NCBI RefSeq assembly: GCF_030811835.1
Contig: NZ_JAUSRO010000008.1
Span: 124,001 to 188,000 of the forward strand
Length of the DNA stretch: 64,000 nt
Direction: 5' to 3'
DNA from: Variovorax ginsengisoli
GTDB taxonomy: Bacteria > Pseudomonadota > Gammaproteobacteria > Burkholderiales > Burkholderiaceae_C
The position numbers and the translations under genes were made by a program. Below the pieces are notes generated by a model, which saw only the letters and a program-made list of their open reading frames with translations, searched no databases and was not told the DNA's origin. Shown here one piece after another: positions 26,271 to 35,707 of this stretch (position 1 is its first letter; every line of letters starts with the position of its first letter).

Positions 26271-27179
26271 GTGGCCGTAACGTTGGACGATAAGCTGGTG
26301 GTCGCGATCTCGTCGCGGGCGCTGTTCAACCTCGAGGAGGAGAACCAGCTCTTCGAATCGGGCGACCCCGAGGCCTACATGCGGCTTCAGCTCGAGCGGC
26401 TGGACGTCCCCGCACAGCCCGGCATTGCCTATTCGCTGGTGCAGAAGCTGCTGCGCTTCAACGACGACGGTGTGCAGCGCGTCGAGGTGGTGATCCTGTC
26501 GCGCAACGACCCGGTGTCGGGCATGCGCATCTTCCGCTCCAGCGTGTCGGCCGGCATCAAGCTGCAGCGTGGTGTGTTCACGCAAGGCCGGGCGCCGTTC
26601 GGTTATCTGCGGCCGCTGCGGGCCCACCTGTTCCTGTCGGCCAATGCCGAAGATGTGCGCGAGGCACTCGGCGCTGGCTTTCCAGCGGCACGCGTGCTGG
26701 TCGAATCGGTGAAGGCGAGCGACGCCTTCCCGAACGAAGTGCGCATCGCTTTCGACGGCGACGCCGTGCTGTTCAGCGACGAGGCCGAGCGCGTGTTCCA
26801 GGCCGAGGGACTCGACGCCTTCCAGGCGCACGAGCTGAGCAAGGCCGCGCTGCCGCTGCCCGAAGGGCCGTTCAAGCCGCTGCTGTCGGCCTTGCATCGG
26901 TTGCAGCTCGCGGGCAATGCGTCGATGCGCATCCGCACCGCCCTGGTTACCGCACGCAGCGCACCGGCCCATGAGCGTGCGATCCGAACGCTCATGAACT
27001 GGAACATCCGGGTCGACGAAGCGATGTTCCTCGGGGGCCTGCCCAAAGGCGAGTTCCTGCGCGAATTCGAGCCCGACTTCTTCTTCGACGACCAGACAGG
27101 CCATGTCGACGCAGCGGCGCGCCACGTGCCGTCAGGCCATGTGTCCAGCGGCATCAGTAACGTCCGTAACCCACGCTGA
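26271..27179 (+). CDS. cytosolic 5'-nucleotidase (PF06189 type)
   Basis: Predicted to remove phosphate from nucleoside 5'-monophosphates. 302 aa from the GTG at 26271, which has GGAGG six bases upstream; the open frame further upstream is translated repeat. DDKLVVAISSRALFNLEEEN is the family's N-terminal aspartate-containing motif, and RIAFDGDAVLFSDEAE gives the second acidic motif. SRNDPVSGMRIFRS also fits. No signal peptide, so it acts in the cytosol. It follows gspF across the repeat and precedes two exported proteins. Confidence 0.85.
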   Translation: MAVTLDDKLVVAISSRALFNLEEENQLFESGDPEAYMRLQLERLDVPAQPGIAYSLVQKLLRFNDDGVQRVEVVILSRNDPVSGMRIFRSSVSAGIKLQRGVFTQGRAPFGYLRPLRAHLFLSANAEDVREALGAGFPAARVLVESVKASDAFPNEVRIAFDGDAVLFSDEAERVFQAEGLDAFQAHELSKAALPLPEGPFKPLLSALHRLQLAGNASMRIRTALVTARSAPAHERAIRTLMNWNIRVDEAMFLGGLPKGEFLREFEPDFFFDDQTGHVDAAARHVPSGHVSSGISNVRNPR

Positions 27180-27266
27180 CACTTCTGCAAGGGATGCGCG
27201 CCGTGAGTTCACGACGTTGTCACCCAAAGGTTCTAGCCTCACGGTTCTCCCCACGGAACCCAGCAC

Positions 27267-27488
27267 ATGAACCACGATGCGCCTTCTCGTCTCTTACCGA
27301 TGCGCCTTGCGCGCGTCGCGACGCTCACGGCTTTGCTAACACTCGCCGGTGCGCTGAGCGCCTGCGGCGGCAGCAGCGACGGTGGCGGCAACGCCAACAA
27401 CGCCCCCACCACCCCCACCCCCACGACCCCGTCCACAACGACGCCCCCCGCCACAGCAGCCCAGCCCGTGATGCGCTGCGCCCCTTGA
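27267..27488 (+). CDS. small putative lipoprotein, Thr/Pro-rich
   Basis: 73 aa. A basic start (MNHDAPSRLLPMRLARV), a hydrophobic segment and a lipobox LSAC (C at about residue 31) followed by GGSSDGGG suggest a lipoprotein signal. The mature part is only ~40 residues of Thr/Pro/Ala repeats ending in VMRCAP. No strong ribosome site is visible. It could be a real small surface lipoprotein preceding phospholipase C, or the remnant of a longer one. Function not recognised. Confidence 0.4.
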   Translation: MNHDAPSRLLPMRLARVATLTALLTLAGALSACGGSSDGGGNANNAPTTPTPTTPSTTTPPATAAQPVMRCAP

Positions 27489-27525
27489 GCACGGCCCCCA
27501 CGTCCCCCCGCAAGCGCCCCACACC

Positions 27526-29766
27526 ATGACCTCACGACGCACCTTCCTGCGCGGCACCGCTTCCGCCGGCATCGCCGCCGCCACGCTCGCAGCCTTTCCG
27601 CCGGCCATCCGCCGCGCCCTCGCCATTCCAGCCAACAACGCCACAGGCACGATCAAGGACGTCGAGCACATCGTCATCCTGATGCAGGAAAACCGGTCCT
27701 TCGACCACTACTTCGGCACCTTGATGGGCGTGCGGGGCTTCGGCGACCGCTTCACGATTCCGCTGCCGGCCGGCCTCTCCGTCTGGCAGCAGAGCGATGC
27801 AAAGGGCGCCCTGGTGTTGCCCTATCACCTCGACGGCAGCAAAGGCAACGCGCAACGCGCCAGCGGCACGCCGCACACCTGGGTCGACACGCACAACGCC
27901 TGGGACGGCGGCCGCATGAACCAGTGGCCGCGTTACAAGAACGCCGCTTCGATGGGGTACTTCCAGGAGGCAGAGCTGCCATTCCAGTACGCGCTGGCCA
28001 ATGCCTTCACCGTGTGCGACGACTACCACTGCGCCATGCACACCGGCACCCATGCCAACCGCTCGTTCCACTGGACCGGCACCAACGGCCCGACGGGCGC
28101 CAACGTGGCCTACGTGAACAACGTCAACGCCTGGTCGTCGACCGGCCCCTCCACGGCAGGCTACGAGTGGAAGACGTATGCCGAGCGCCTGCAGGACGCC
28201 AAGGTCAGCTGGATGGTCTACCAGAACATCCCGAACAACTACGGCTGCAATCCGCTGATGGGTTTCAAGACCTTCCGCAAGGCCAACGAGCTCTCGGCCA
28301 AACCCGTGAACACGGCGCTGCCCCAGGGCGCCTCGCCCGCCTACGCGCCGGGCGACGATGCCGGCAATCCGCTCTACAAGGGCATTGCCAACACCCTGCC
28401 GGTGGCCGACCAGGCCGCTTTCGATGCGGGCGCCATCTTCGACGCGTTTCGCGCCGACGTGAAAGCCGGCCGCCTGCCCCAGGTGTCGTGGATCATTCCG
28501 ACGGACGTGAACTCCGAGCACCCTGGCCCGTCGAGCCCGGTGCAGGGCGCTTGGTACGTCCAGCAGGTGCTCGACGCCCTCACCGCCGTGCCAGAGGTCT
28601 GGAGCAAGACGGTGTTCATCGTGAACTTCGACGAAAACGACGGTTACTTCGACCACGTGCCTTCGCCGTCGGCCCCCTCGCCGCTGGCGCCGCTTCCCAA
28701 TGCCGACAAGCAGTTCGCGGGCAAGACCACCTTGTCCGATGCGGACATGAGCTTCGAATACTTCACGCACCCCGTGCCGCCGGGCATGCCCGTGGCGCAG
28801 CCGGCGCCCGACGGCAACGTCTACGGGCCCGGCCAGCGCGTGCCGATGTACGTGATCTCGCCCTGGAGCCGCGGCGGCTGGGTCAATTCCCAGGTGTTCG
28901 ACCACACCTCGGTGCTGCGCTTCATCGAGGCACGCTTTGGTGTCGCCGAACTCAACATCAGTCCGTTTCGCCGCGCGGTCTGCGGCGACCTCACCAGCGC
29001 CTTCAACTTCGCCACGCCCAACGCCCAGGACCTGCCCACGCTGAGCGGCCGAAAGAGCAAAGCCGAAGCCGACAAGCTGCGCGCCGACCAGCAGGCGCTG
29101 CCGCAGATCGTGCCACCGGCCAGTGCGCAGCTGCCGCGTCAGGCTACAGGCACACGTCCCTCGCGCGCCCTGCCCTACGAGCTGCATGCCAGCGCCAAGA
29201 CCGACGCGGTCAATGGCCGCGTCCAGCTTGTGTTTGCCAACACCGGCGCGCAGGCCGCCGTGTTCCACGTCTACGACAGGCTCAACCTCGACCGCCTGCC
29301 GCGCCGCTACATGGTGGAAGCCGGCAAGACGCTCGACGACAGCTGGAACGCGACGACCGACAACGCCGGCCTGTACGACCTCTGGGTGCTGGGACCGAAC
29401 GGCTTTCACCGCCACTTCAAGGGCGACCTGAACACCCTGCGCGTGGCCGACGCGGCCAACCCCGAGGTGCGCGTGTGCTACGACATTGCCAACGGAAACG
29501 TCTACCTGCGCATGACGAACGCGGGCAAGAAGAGCGCCAACTTCACCGTTCGCGCCAAGGCCTACCGCAACGACGGCCCATGGACCGCGCCTGTGGCTGG
29601 CGGCGCCACGGTGGAGCAGCATTGGGAACTCGCCGACAGCGGCCAGTGGTACGACTTCGCCGTGACCTGCGATGCCGACCCGGTGTACTACCGGCGCTTC
29701 GCCGGCCGCGTGGAGACCGGCCAGCACTCGGTGAGCGACCCGGCCATGGGGCTGGGCGACCTGTGA
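27526..29766 (+). CDS. plcN: phosphocholine-type phospholipase C, Tat-exported
   Basis: Cleaves phospholipid head groups, releasing phosphocholine or similar phosphate esters. 746 aa. Twin-arginine signal RRTFLRG at residues 4-10, then the catalytic phosphoesterase domain (HIVILMQENRSFDHYFGTLMG near residues 45-65, the classical PLC/acid phosphatase AcpA motif, and FIVNFDENDGYFDHV). Two C-terminal DUF756 domains (LPYELHASA...RLNLDR and VRVCYDIANGNVYL). In Pseudomonas such enzymes are folded, exported by Tat and then secreted by the T2SS, which is encoded just upstream. Whether hemolytic or not cannot be told. Confidence 0.93.
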   Translation: MTSRRTFLRGTASAGIAAATLAAFPPAIRRALAIPANNATGTIKDVEHIVILMQENRSFDHYFGTLMGVRGFGDRFTIPLPAGLSVWQQSDAKGALVLPYHLDGSKGNAQRASGTPHTWVDTHNAWDGGRMNQWPRYKNAASMGYFQEAELPFQYALANAFTVCDDYHCAMHTGTHANRSFHWTGTNGPTGANVAYVNNVNAWSSTGPSTAGYEWKTYAERLQDAKVSWMVYQNIPNNYGCNPLMGFKTFRKANELSAKPVNTALPQGASPAYAPGDDAGNPLYKGIANTLPVADQAAFDAGAIFDAFRADVKAGRLPQVSWIIPTDVNSEHPGPSSPVQGAWYVQQVLDALTAVPEVWSKTVFIVNFDENDGYFDHVPSPSAPSPLAPLPNADKQFAGKTTLSDADMSFEYFTHPVPPGMPVAQPAPDGNVYGPGQRVPMYVISPWSRGGWVNSQVFDHTSVLRFIEARFGVAELNISPFRRAVCGDLTSAFNFATPNAQDLPTLSGRKSKAEADKLRADQQALPQIVPPASAQLPRQATGTRPSRALPYELHASAKTDAVNGRVQLVFANTGAQAAVFHVYDRLNLDRLPRRYMVEAGKTLDDSWNATTDNAGLYDLWVLGPNGFHRHFKGDLNTLRVADAANPEVRVCYDIANGNVYLRMTNAGKKSANFTVRAKAYRNDGPWTAPVAGGATVEQHWELADSGQWYDFAVTCDADPVYYRRFAGRVETGQHSVSDPAMGLGDL

Positions 29767-29874
29767 TGCCCGAACGCCAGGGCGCGCGCTTAAGCCGAGC
29801 CTAAGGATCGGGCCGCGTGCGCGGCTAGCATGGGCCATCGCGCCGTTGTGGCGCACCACGATGACGGTCCCACG

Positions 29875-31710
29875 ATGTCCCTGCCCGACACCGCGCAGCG
29901 CGCGCCCTTTCTCGCCACCTTGCGGCGCATCGGCCGCCTGGCCTGGCCTTACTTCCAGTCCGAGGAAAAATGGAAAGCGCGCGGCCTGCTGGCGGCCATC
30001 GTCGCGCTCAACCTGGGCGTGGTGTTCATGCTGGTCCAGATCAACGAATGGAACCGAACGTTCTATGACGCCCTGCAGAACAAGCAGCTCGACGCGTTCT
30101 GGCAGCAGATCGGGCGCTTCACCTGGCTGGCGCTGGTCTACATCGTCATCGCGGTCTACAAGTTCTACCTGACCCAGGTCCTCCAGTTGCGCTGGCGCAG
30201 CTGGCTGACCGACCACTACCTGGCGCGCTGGCTTGCGAACAAGGCCTTCTACCGCATGGAACTCGCGCGCTTCACGGGCGACGCGGCCCAGGTGCCCGAC
30301 AACCCCGACCAACGCATTCAGGAAGACCTCAACATCTTCACCGACTCCACCGTGACGCTGGGCATGGGCGTGTTCAATGCGGTGGTCACGCTGCTGAGTT
30401 TCGTGGGCATCCTGTGGACGCTGAGCGGGCCGCTGAGTTTCCACGCGCCCGCCTTCCTGGGCGGCGGCGAATGGACCATTGCGGGCTACATGGTCTGGGC
30501 GGCGGTGCTCTATTGCGTGGTCGGCAGCGTCATCGCCCATTTCATCGGGCGTCGGCAGGTGGGGCTGAACTTTCGCCAGCAATGGCTGGAAGCCAACTTC
30601 CGCCATCACATGGTGCGCATCCGCGAATACAGCGAAGCCATTGCGCTGGACGGCGGCGAGGCCGTCGAACGCCGCCAGCTCGACACCCGCTTCACCGCGG
30701 TCATGGGCAACTACCTGCGCCTGATCCGCAGCCAGAAGAACCTGACCTGGTTCAACAGCTTCTTCGGCCAGGCGGCCATCATCTTCCCGATGATCGTCGC
30801 GTCACCGCGCTACTTCAGCGGCGCGATCCAGCTGGGCCAGCTGATGCAGATCAGCTCGGCCTTCGGCCAGGTGCAGAGTTCCCTGGGCTGGCTGGTGGAC
30901 AACTACATGGGCATCGCCGTGTGGAAGGCCACAAGCGACCGGCTGGCAGGCTTCGAGGAAAGCCTCGGCCAGCAGTCGCGACCGAATGAAGACTTCAGTG
31001 CCACCCACGAAGCCGGCGGCATCGCCGCGTCGCAACTCCACGTTGCCCTGCCGGACGGGCACACCCTGCTGGCAGACGGACGACTGCATGTCGCGCCCGG
31101 CGAAACGGTGCTGGTGACCGGCCCATCCGGCAGCGGCAAGTCGAGTCTTTTTCGCGCACTGTCAGGGATCTGGCCCCATGCGCGCGGGCAGGTGAACCTG
31201 CCCGCAGACACCATGTTCATCCCACAGCGCCCCTACTTCCCCGACGGTCCCTTGCGCGACGCGCTGGCCTACCCGCAAGCGGCCACGCACTACAGCGACG
31301 AGGCCCTGCAGCAAGCCCTGCGCAACGCCTTGCTGCCCCAACTGGCCACGCAGCTCGACCGGGCCGACGCCTGGGGCCAGAAACTCTCGGGGGGCGAGCA
31401 ACAGCGCCTGTCGATCGCCCGTGCCTTGCTCAAGCGACCCGCCTGGATCCTCGCCGACGAGGCGACCAGCGCGCTGGACGAGGCAGCCGAGGCCACGTTG
31501 TACGCCCGCCTGGTCGCGCAGGTCCGGCAGGCCGGTGGCGGCATCGTGTCGATCGCGCATCGCTCGACGCTCGGACCCTTCCATCGCCAGCGCTGGACGC
31601 TGACACCAACGTCCGACGGCGGCAGCGCCAGCCACCACCTCGACACGGCCACGGCAGATGCGCCCGATCGCACGCCCGGCGCTACCCCCACGATGGGAAC
31701 AAAGGCGTAA
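29875..31710 (+). CDS. ABC transporter, fused permease-ATPase of the YddA/SbmA-like family
   Basis: Inner-membrane transporter with an N-terminal SbmA/BacA-like membrane domain (about residues 20-320) and a C-terminal ATPase. 611 aa from the ATG at 29875 (MSLPDTAQRAPF); an in-frame ATG at 29830 adds 15 residues. FYDALQNKQLDAFW and NPDQRIQEDLNIFTD are family landmarks. Walker A GPSGSGKS starts at about residue 416; LSGGEQQRLS and LADEATSALDE follow. Substrates in this family include peptides and cobalamin, but none can be assigned here. The C-terminal 30 residues are Ala/Thr/Asp-rich and unlike the family. Confidence 0.88.
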   Translation: MSLPDTAQRAPFLATLRRIGRLAWPYFQSEEKWKARGLLAAIVALNLGVVFMLVQINEWNRTFYDALQNKQLDAFWQQIGRFTWLALVYIVIAVYKFYLTQVLQLRWRSWLTDHYLARWLANKAFYRMELARFTGDAAQVPDNPDQRIQEDLNIFTDSTVTLGMGVFNAVVTLLSFVGILWTLSGPLSFHAPAFLGGGEWTIAGYMVWAAVLYCVVGSVIAHFIGRRQVGLNFRQQWLEANFRHHMVRIREYSEAIALDGGEAVERRQLDTRFTAVMGNYLRLIRSQKNLTWFNSFFGQAAIIFPMIVASPRYFSGAIQLGQLMQISSAFGQVQSSLGWLVDNYMGIAVWKATSDRLAGFEESLGQQSRPNEDFSATHEAGGIAASQLHVALPDGHTLLADGRLHVAPGETVLVTGPSGSGKSSLFRALSGIWPHARGQVNLPADTMFIPQRPYFPDGPLRDALAYPQAATHYSDEALQQALRNALLPQLATQLDRADAWGQKLSGGEQQRLSIARALLKRPAWILADEATSALDEAAEATLYARLVAQVRQAGGGIVSIAHRSTLGPFHRQRWTLTPTSDGGSASHHLDTATADAPDRTPGATPTMGTKA

Positions 31711-31723
31711 CTCCCCTGGCGCA

Positions 31724-32419
31724 TCAGGCTCCCTTGTAGCGCTCCCATCCAGCCTGCCGCAGCGCACAGGCCGGGCAACTGCCGCAGCCGTAGCCCCAGG
31801 CATGGCGGTGCACGCGATCGCCCAGGTAGCAGGTGTGGGTGTGCTCGACGATCATGTCGACCAGCGCATCGCCGCCCAGGCGGTGCGCCATGGCCCAGGT
31901 CTGCGCCTTGTCGATCCACATGAGCGGCGTCTCGATGACCAGCCGACGGTCCAGGCCGAGCGACAGCGCCAGCTGCATCGCCTTCATCGTGTCGTCGCGG
32001 CAGTCGGGGTAGCCGGAATAGTCGGTCTCGCAAACGCCAGTGACGATGACCTGCAGGCCACGCCGGTAGGCCAGCGCGCCGGCGAGCGTGAGAAACAGCA
32101 GGTTGCGCCCGGGCACGAAGGTGTTGGGCAGACCATCGGCCTGCATCGCAAAGGCCACCTCCTGCGTGAGCGACGAGCCGCCGAGCTGAGACAGCGCATC
32201 GACGTTGAGCAGGTGATCCTCGCCCAGGCGTGAAGCCCACTGCGGAAAGCGCTCGCACAAGGCCTCGCGCACGGTGTGGCGCACGTCCATCTCGATGCGG
32301 TGGCGCTGGCCGTACTCGAAGCCGAGCGTCTCGACGCGCTCGAAGCGGCTGAGGGCGTCGGCCAGGCAGGTGGTGGAATCCTGGCCGCCGGAAAAGAGGA
32401 CGAGGGCGGTGGTGTGCAT
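31724..32419 (-). CDS. queC: 7-cyano-7-deazaguanine synthase (QueC)
   Basis: Makes preQ0 from 7-carboxy-7-deazaguanine, ammonia and ATP in the queuosine pathway. 231 aa from the ATG at 32419 ([17 protein letters not shown]). PP-loop SGGQDS at residues 10-15; FVPGRN motif; C-terminal zinc site with cysteines in HTCYLG and GCGSCPAC. The rest of the queuosine genes (queD, queE, queF) are not in the window. Convergent with the ABC transporter gene (13 bp apart) and divergent from the DUF2177 gene. Confidence 0.96.
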   Translation of the reverse strand: MHTTALVLFSGGQDSTTCLADALSRFERVETLGFEYGQRHRIEMDVRHTVREALCERFPQWASRLGEDHLLNVDALSQLGGSSLTQEVAFAMQADGLPNTFVPGRNLLFLTLAGALAYRRGLQVIVTGVCETDYSGYPDCRDDTMKAMQLALSLGLDRRLVIETPLMWIDKAQTWAMAHRLGGDALVDMIVEHTHTCYLGDRVHRHAWGYGCGSCPACALRQAGWERYKGA

Positions 32420-32489
32420 GAAAGAAACTCCTGTCGGACAAGGGCGCAAGTTTCGCAGCAACCCACGCGCGGCGAATACGATCCTTCGC

Positions 32490-32900
32490 ATGACGACCAA
32501 ACACCTCGTGGCCTGGGCCGCCACCTTCCTCGTGATGATCGTGATCGACCTGCTCTGGCTGGGTGTGATCGCGAAGAACCTCTATGCCCAGGCCATGGGC
32601 GACCTCATGGCGCAGCAGCCGCGCCTGGGCATCGCTGCGCTCTTCTACCTGATGTACCCGATAGGCCTGGTGATCTTCGCCGTGCTGCCTGGCGTGGACG
32701 CCGGCAGCGTCGCGCGCGCTGGCGTGCTCGGCGCGCTGTTCGGCCTGTTCGCCTATGCCACGTACGACCTGACGAACCTGGCGGTGGTGCGCAACTGGCC
32801 CGTCGCACTGTCGTTCATCGATATCGCGTGGGGCACCTTGGTGAGTGCCGTGTCGGCGGGGGCCGGCGCTGCGGTCGTGCGGTGGTTCGTGGCCCGGTAG
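32490..32900 (+). CDS. DUF2177 family membrane protein
   Basis: 136 aa from the ATG at 32490 ([14 protein letters not shown]). Four hydrophobic spans (about residues 5-28, 45-65, 72-92 and 105-130). [18 protein letters not shown] and [12 protein letters not shown] are the conserved DUF2177 blocks. Inner-membrane protein of unknown function; in other bacteria the family appears next to varied genes, so context is weak. 70 bp separate it from the divergent queC. Confidence 0.82.
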   Translation: MTTKHLVAWAATFLVMIVIDLLWLGVIAKNLYAQAMGDLMAQQPRLGIAALFYLMYPIGLVIFAVLPGVDAGSVARAGVLGALFGLFAYATYDLTNLAVVRNWPVALSFIDIAWGTLVSAVSAGAGAAVVRWFVAR

Positions 32901-32916
32901 CTGCGTCAGCCCTTTT

Positions 32917-33387
32917 TTAGAGGAAGCGCTCGAGCAGCCTGCGCGATGCGCGGTCGAGCACCTTCGGGTCGGGCACGCGGAACTGCACGCCATGCGCGCT
33001 GGTGATCAGCAACGCCCCGCCCTCCAGGCGCCGGATGTCCTCCTCGGCCTTGAGCACGAAGCTCACGTCGCCACGGTCGGTGCTCACACGCCAGGTGCTC
33101 GGCACGCCGAAGCTTGACACGGCGTGCAACCGTTGCAGCGTTGGCGCGAAATCGCGCACCGCCAGTTCCGCGTCGAGCAAGGCGCGTTGAGCCGGCGCCA
33201 GCGCGTCCATGCGGTCGATCCAGATGCGCTCGCGGCCATCGCTGCCCAGCAGGGACACGCCCACGTCGGGCGCCGTCAGCGGAAACGCCCGCACCGGTAC
33301 GACGCCTGGATGGCGCTCCCCCTGTGCGTCGATCAACACCAGCTGGCCGAAGGCATCGCGTTCGAGTTCGAATACCGGCGCGTTCAT
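32917..33387 (-). CDS. cyanophycin-associated DUF1854 family protein
   Basis: 156 aa, no signal peptide or membrane span. LERDAFGQLVLIDAQGERHPGVVPVRAFPLTAPD and RRLEGGALLITSAHGVQFRVPD are the DUF1854 blocks. The family is known essentially only next to a dedicated ABC transporter and cyanophycin synthetases, as here. Its ATG overlaps the stop of the ABC gene (TGATG), so the two are co-translated. A regulatory or coupling subunit of the transporter is a reasonable guess; no enzymatic motif is visible. Confidence 0.85.
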   Translation of the reverse strand: MNAPVFELERDAFGQLVLIDAQGERHPGVVPVRAFPLTAPDVGVSLLGSDGRERIWIDRMDALAPAQRALLDAELAVRDFAPTLQRLHAVSSFGVPSTWRVSTDRGDVSFVLKAEEDIRRLEGGALLITSAHGVQFRVPDPKVLDRASRRLLERFL

Positions 33388-35669
33388 CAGGCTTCTCCGG
33401 CCGGATGGGCGGCATGGTTGCTCAGGGCGACGGCCACGCCGAGGCGTTCGGTCGCCATCGATCCCGCGGTCGGATCGTCATCGACCTGCCGCAGTTGCGC
33501 CTGGTAGAGCCGCCAGTACGCGCCCTCCTTGGCCATCAGCGCATCGTGCGGGCCGACCTCGACGATCTCGCCGCGGTCCATCACGACCAGGCGATCGGCC
33601 TTGCGCAGCGTCGACAGGCGGTGCGCGATGGCGATGGTGGTGCGGCCCTTCACGAGGTTGTCCAACGCCTTCTGGATTTCCTTTTCGGTCTCGGTGTCGA
33701 CGGCGGACGTGGCCTCGTCGAGGATCAGGATGCGTGGGTCGATCAGCAGTGCGCGCGCGATGCTGATGCGCTGGCGCTCGCCACCAGACAGCCCCTGCCC
33801 GCGCTCGCCGACCAGCGAGTCGTAGCCATGCGCGAGCCGCAGGATGAAGTCGTGTGCATGCGCAGCGCGCGCGGCGGCGACGATCTCCTCGCGGGTCGCA
33901 TCCGGCTTGCCGTAGGCGATGTTCTGCGCGATGGTGCCGAAGAACAGGAAGGGCTCCTGCAGCACGAGCCCGACGTGACGCCGGTAATCGGCCACCGCGA
34001 AGCGCCGGATGTCGGTGCCGTCCACGAGGATCGCACCGTCGGTCACGTCATAGAAGCGGCAGATCAGGTTGACCAGCGTGCTCTTGCCCGAGCCGCTGTG
34101 GCCGACCAGGCCGATCATCTCGCCCGGCTCGATGGCCAGGTCCAGGTCGCGGATGACGGCGCGCGAGCCGTAACGAAAGCCCACGTCCTTCATCACGATG
34201 CGGCCCGTCACGCGATCCACCTTCACCGGGTTCGCAGGCTCGGGCACGTTGCTCACATGGTCGAGGATGTCGAAGATGCGCTTGGCGCCAGCCGCGGCCT
34301 TCTGCGTGACCGACACGATGCGGCTCATCGAATCGAGCCGCGTGTAGAAGCGGCCGATGTAGGCGATGAAGGCCGTCAGCACGCCGACCGTGATGCGCCC
34401 GCGCGCCACCTGCCAGATGCCGAAGCCCCACACCACCAGCAGGCCGATCTCGGTGAGCAGTGACACGCTGGGCGTGAAGAGCGACCAGGTCTTGTTGAGC
34501 TTGTCGTTGACCTGCAGGTTGTATGCGTTGGCAGCGTGGAAGCGGTCGGCCTCGCGCTTTTCCTGCGCGAAGGCCTTGACCACGCGGATGCCGGGGATGG
34601 TGTCGGCCAGCACGTTGGTGACCTCGCTCCACACGCGGTCGATCTTCTCGAAGCCGGTGCGCAGGCGGTCGCGCACCACGTGGATCATCCAGGCGATGAA
34701 CGGGAGCGGCACCAGCGTGACGACCGCCAGCAGCGGGTTGATCGACACCAGGATCACCGCGGTCATCACGATCATCAGCACGTCGGTGAGGAAGTCGAGC
34801 GCGTGCAGCGAGAGGAAGACGTTGATGCGGTCGGTCTCGGAGCCGATGCGCGACATCAGGTCGCCGGTGCGCTTGCCGCCGAAGTAGTCGAGCGGCAGCG
34901 TCAGGAGGTGCTCATACGTCGTGGTGCGCAGGTCGGCGCCGATGCGCTCGGACACCAGCGCCAGCAAATAGGTGCGCGCCCAGCCCAGCCCCCAGCCCGT
35001 GAGCGCAGCCGCCAGCAGCGCGGCGAGGAACAGCACGACCTTGCCGACCGGGATCTGCTGGCCGTTCTGGAACGGGATCAGGATGTCGTCCATCAGCGGG
35101 ATCGTCAGGTACGGCGGCACCAGCGTGGCGGCGGTCGAGGCCAGCGTGAGCAGGAAACCCGCGATGAGCTGCTTGCGGTAAGGCCGGGCAAAGCGGCCCA
35201 GGCGAAGCAGCACCCAGGTCGAGGGCGGCGGCGCATCCGGCTCGGCCGCGCGCGGATCGTCGGGCTCGGCCAAGGCAGTGGGTGTCATGCGGCTTTGCAG
35301 CTGGGCAAAGCGCTTGATCAACTGCAGCGCCGCGGCCTGTTGGGCCAGCGTGTAGCGCCAGCGCGCGCGATTGCCATCGGGGCCGACCAGGTCGAGCGTG
35401 CCGACGCCGGCGTGGTCGCCGGCTTGCAGTTCGAGCGGTTCCGGTGCAAGCTGGCCGACCGGCCATTCCCGCCAGCGGCCGTCTGTTTCGCGGGCCAGCA
35501 GACGCCGGTCGGTGAGCGCCAGCAGGCCGGTGGCAAACCGAAGTTCCCCGTCGAGGTCAACCGAGAGGGTTGCCAGAACGTTTTCGGCGGCTGTGAGCCG
35601 GCTTTTCAGGGCGGCCGAAGTCGCCTCTCCTGCGCCCTCCCGGGCATCGACTGGATCGTGATGTTGCAT
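33387..35669 (-). CDS. cyanophycin-associated ABC transporter with N-terminal PH-like domain
   Basis: 760 aa half-transporter. An N-terminal soluble domain (about residues 25-125: LTAAENVLATL, FATGLLALTDRRLLARE) resembles bacterial PH/GRAM-like lipid-binding folds. A type-IV exporter membrane domain with six spans follows (about 145-440), then an ATPase with Walker A GHSGSGKST near residue 524, LSGGERQRIS near 625 and ILDEATSAVD. It faces cphA' across 38 bp. Substrate unknown; cyanophycin or its Asp-Arg units are possible but unproven. Confidence 0.88.
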   Translation of the reverse strand: MQHHDPVDAREGAGEATSAALKSRLTAAENVLATLSVDLDGELRFATGLLALTDRRLLARETDGRWREWPVGQLAPEPLELQAGDHAGVGTLDLVGPDGNRARWRYTLAQQAAALQLIKRFAQLQSRMTPTALAEPDDPRAAEPDAPPPSTWVLLRLGRFARPYRKQLIAGFLLTLASTAATLVPPYLTIPLMDDILIPFQNGQQIPVGKVVLFLAALLAAALTGWGLGWARTYLLALVSERIGADLRTTTYEHLLTLPLDYFGGKRTGDLMSRIGSETDRINVFLSLHALDFLTDVLMIVMTAVILVSINPLLAVVTLVPLPFIAWMIHVVRDRLRTGFEKIDRVWSEVTNVLADTIPGIRVVKAFAQEKREADRFHAANAYNLQVNDKLNKTWSLFTPSVSLLTEIGLLVVWGFGIWQVARGRITVGVLTAFIAYIGRFYTRLDSMSRIVSVTQKAAAGAKRIFDILDHVSNVPEPANPVKVDRVTGRIVMKDVGFRYGSRAVIRDLDLAIEPGEMIGLVGHSGSGKSTLVNLICRFYDVTDGAILVDGTDIRRFAVADYRRHVGLVLQEPFLFFGTIAQNIAYGKPDATREEIVAAARAAHAHDFILRLAHGYDSLVGERGQGLSGGERQRISIARALLIDPRILILDEATSAVDTETEKEIQKALDNLVKGRTTIAIAHRLSTLRKADRLVVMDRGEIVEVGPHDALMAKEGAYWRLYQAQLRQVDDDPTAGSMATERLGVAVALSNHAAHPAGEA

Positions 35670-35707
35670 TGTGTTTTTTTGGCCCTCGCCTCGACCCTAA
35701 CGTTTCC
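35670..35707. promoter_or_regulatory. 38-bp divergent region between the ABC transporter and cphA'
   Basis: Only 38 bp lie between the two start codons, including a T7 run. Two full promoters cannot fit without reaching into one or both coding sequences, so the start of one gene may be further in, or the two promoters overlap face to face and are co-regulated. No operator was recognised. Confidence 0.4.

Noticed and set aside
27532-30609. A 1025-codon minus-strand frame antisense to phospholipase C and the YddA-like transporter
   Set aside because: Composition (Val, His, Arg, Gly) and lack of any motif mark it as a mirror of the real coding strand.
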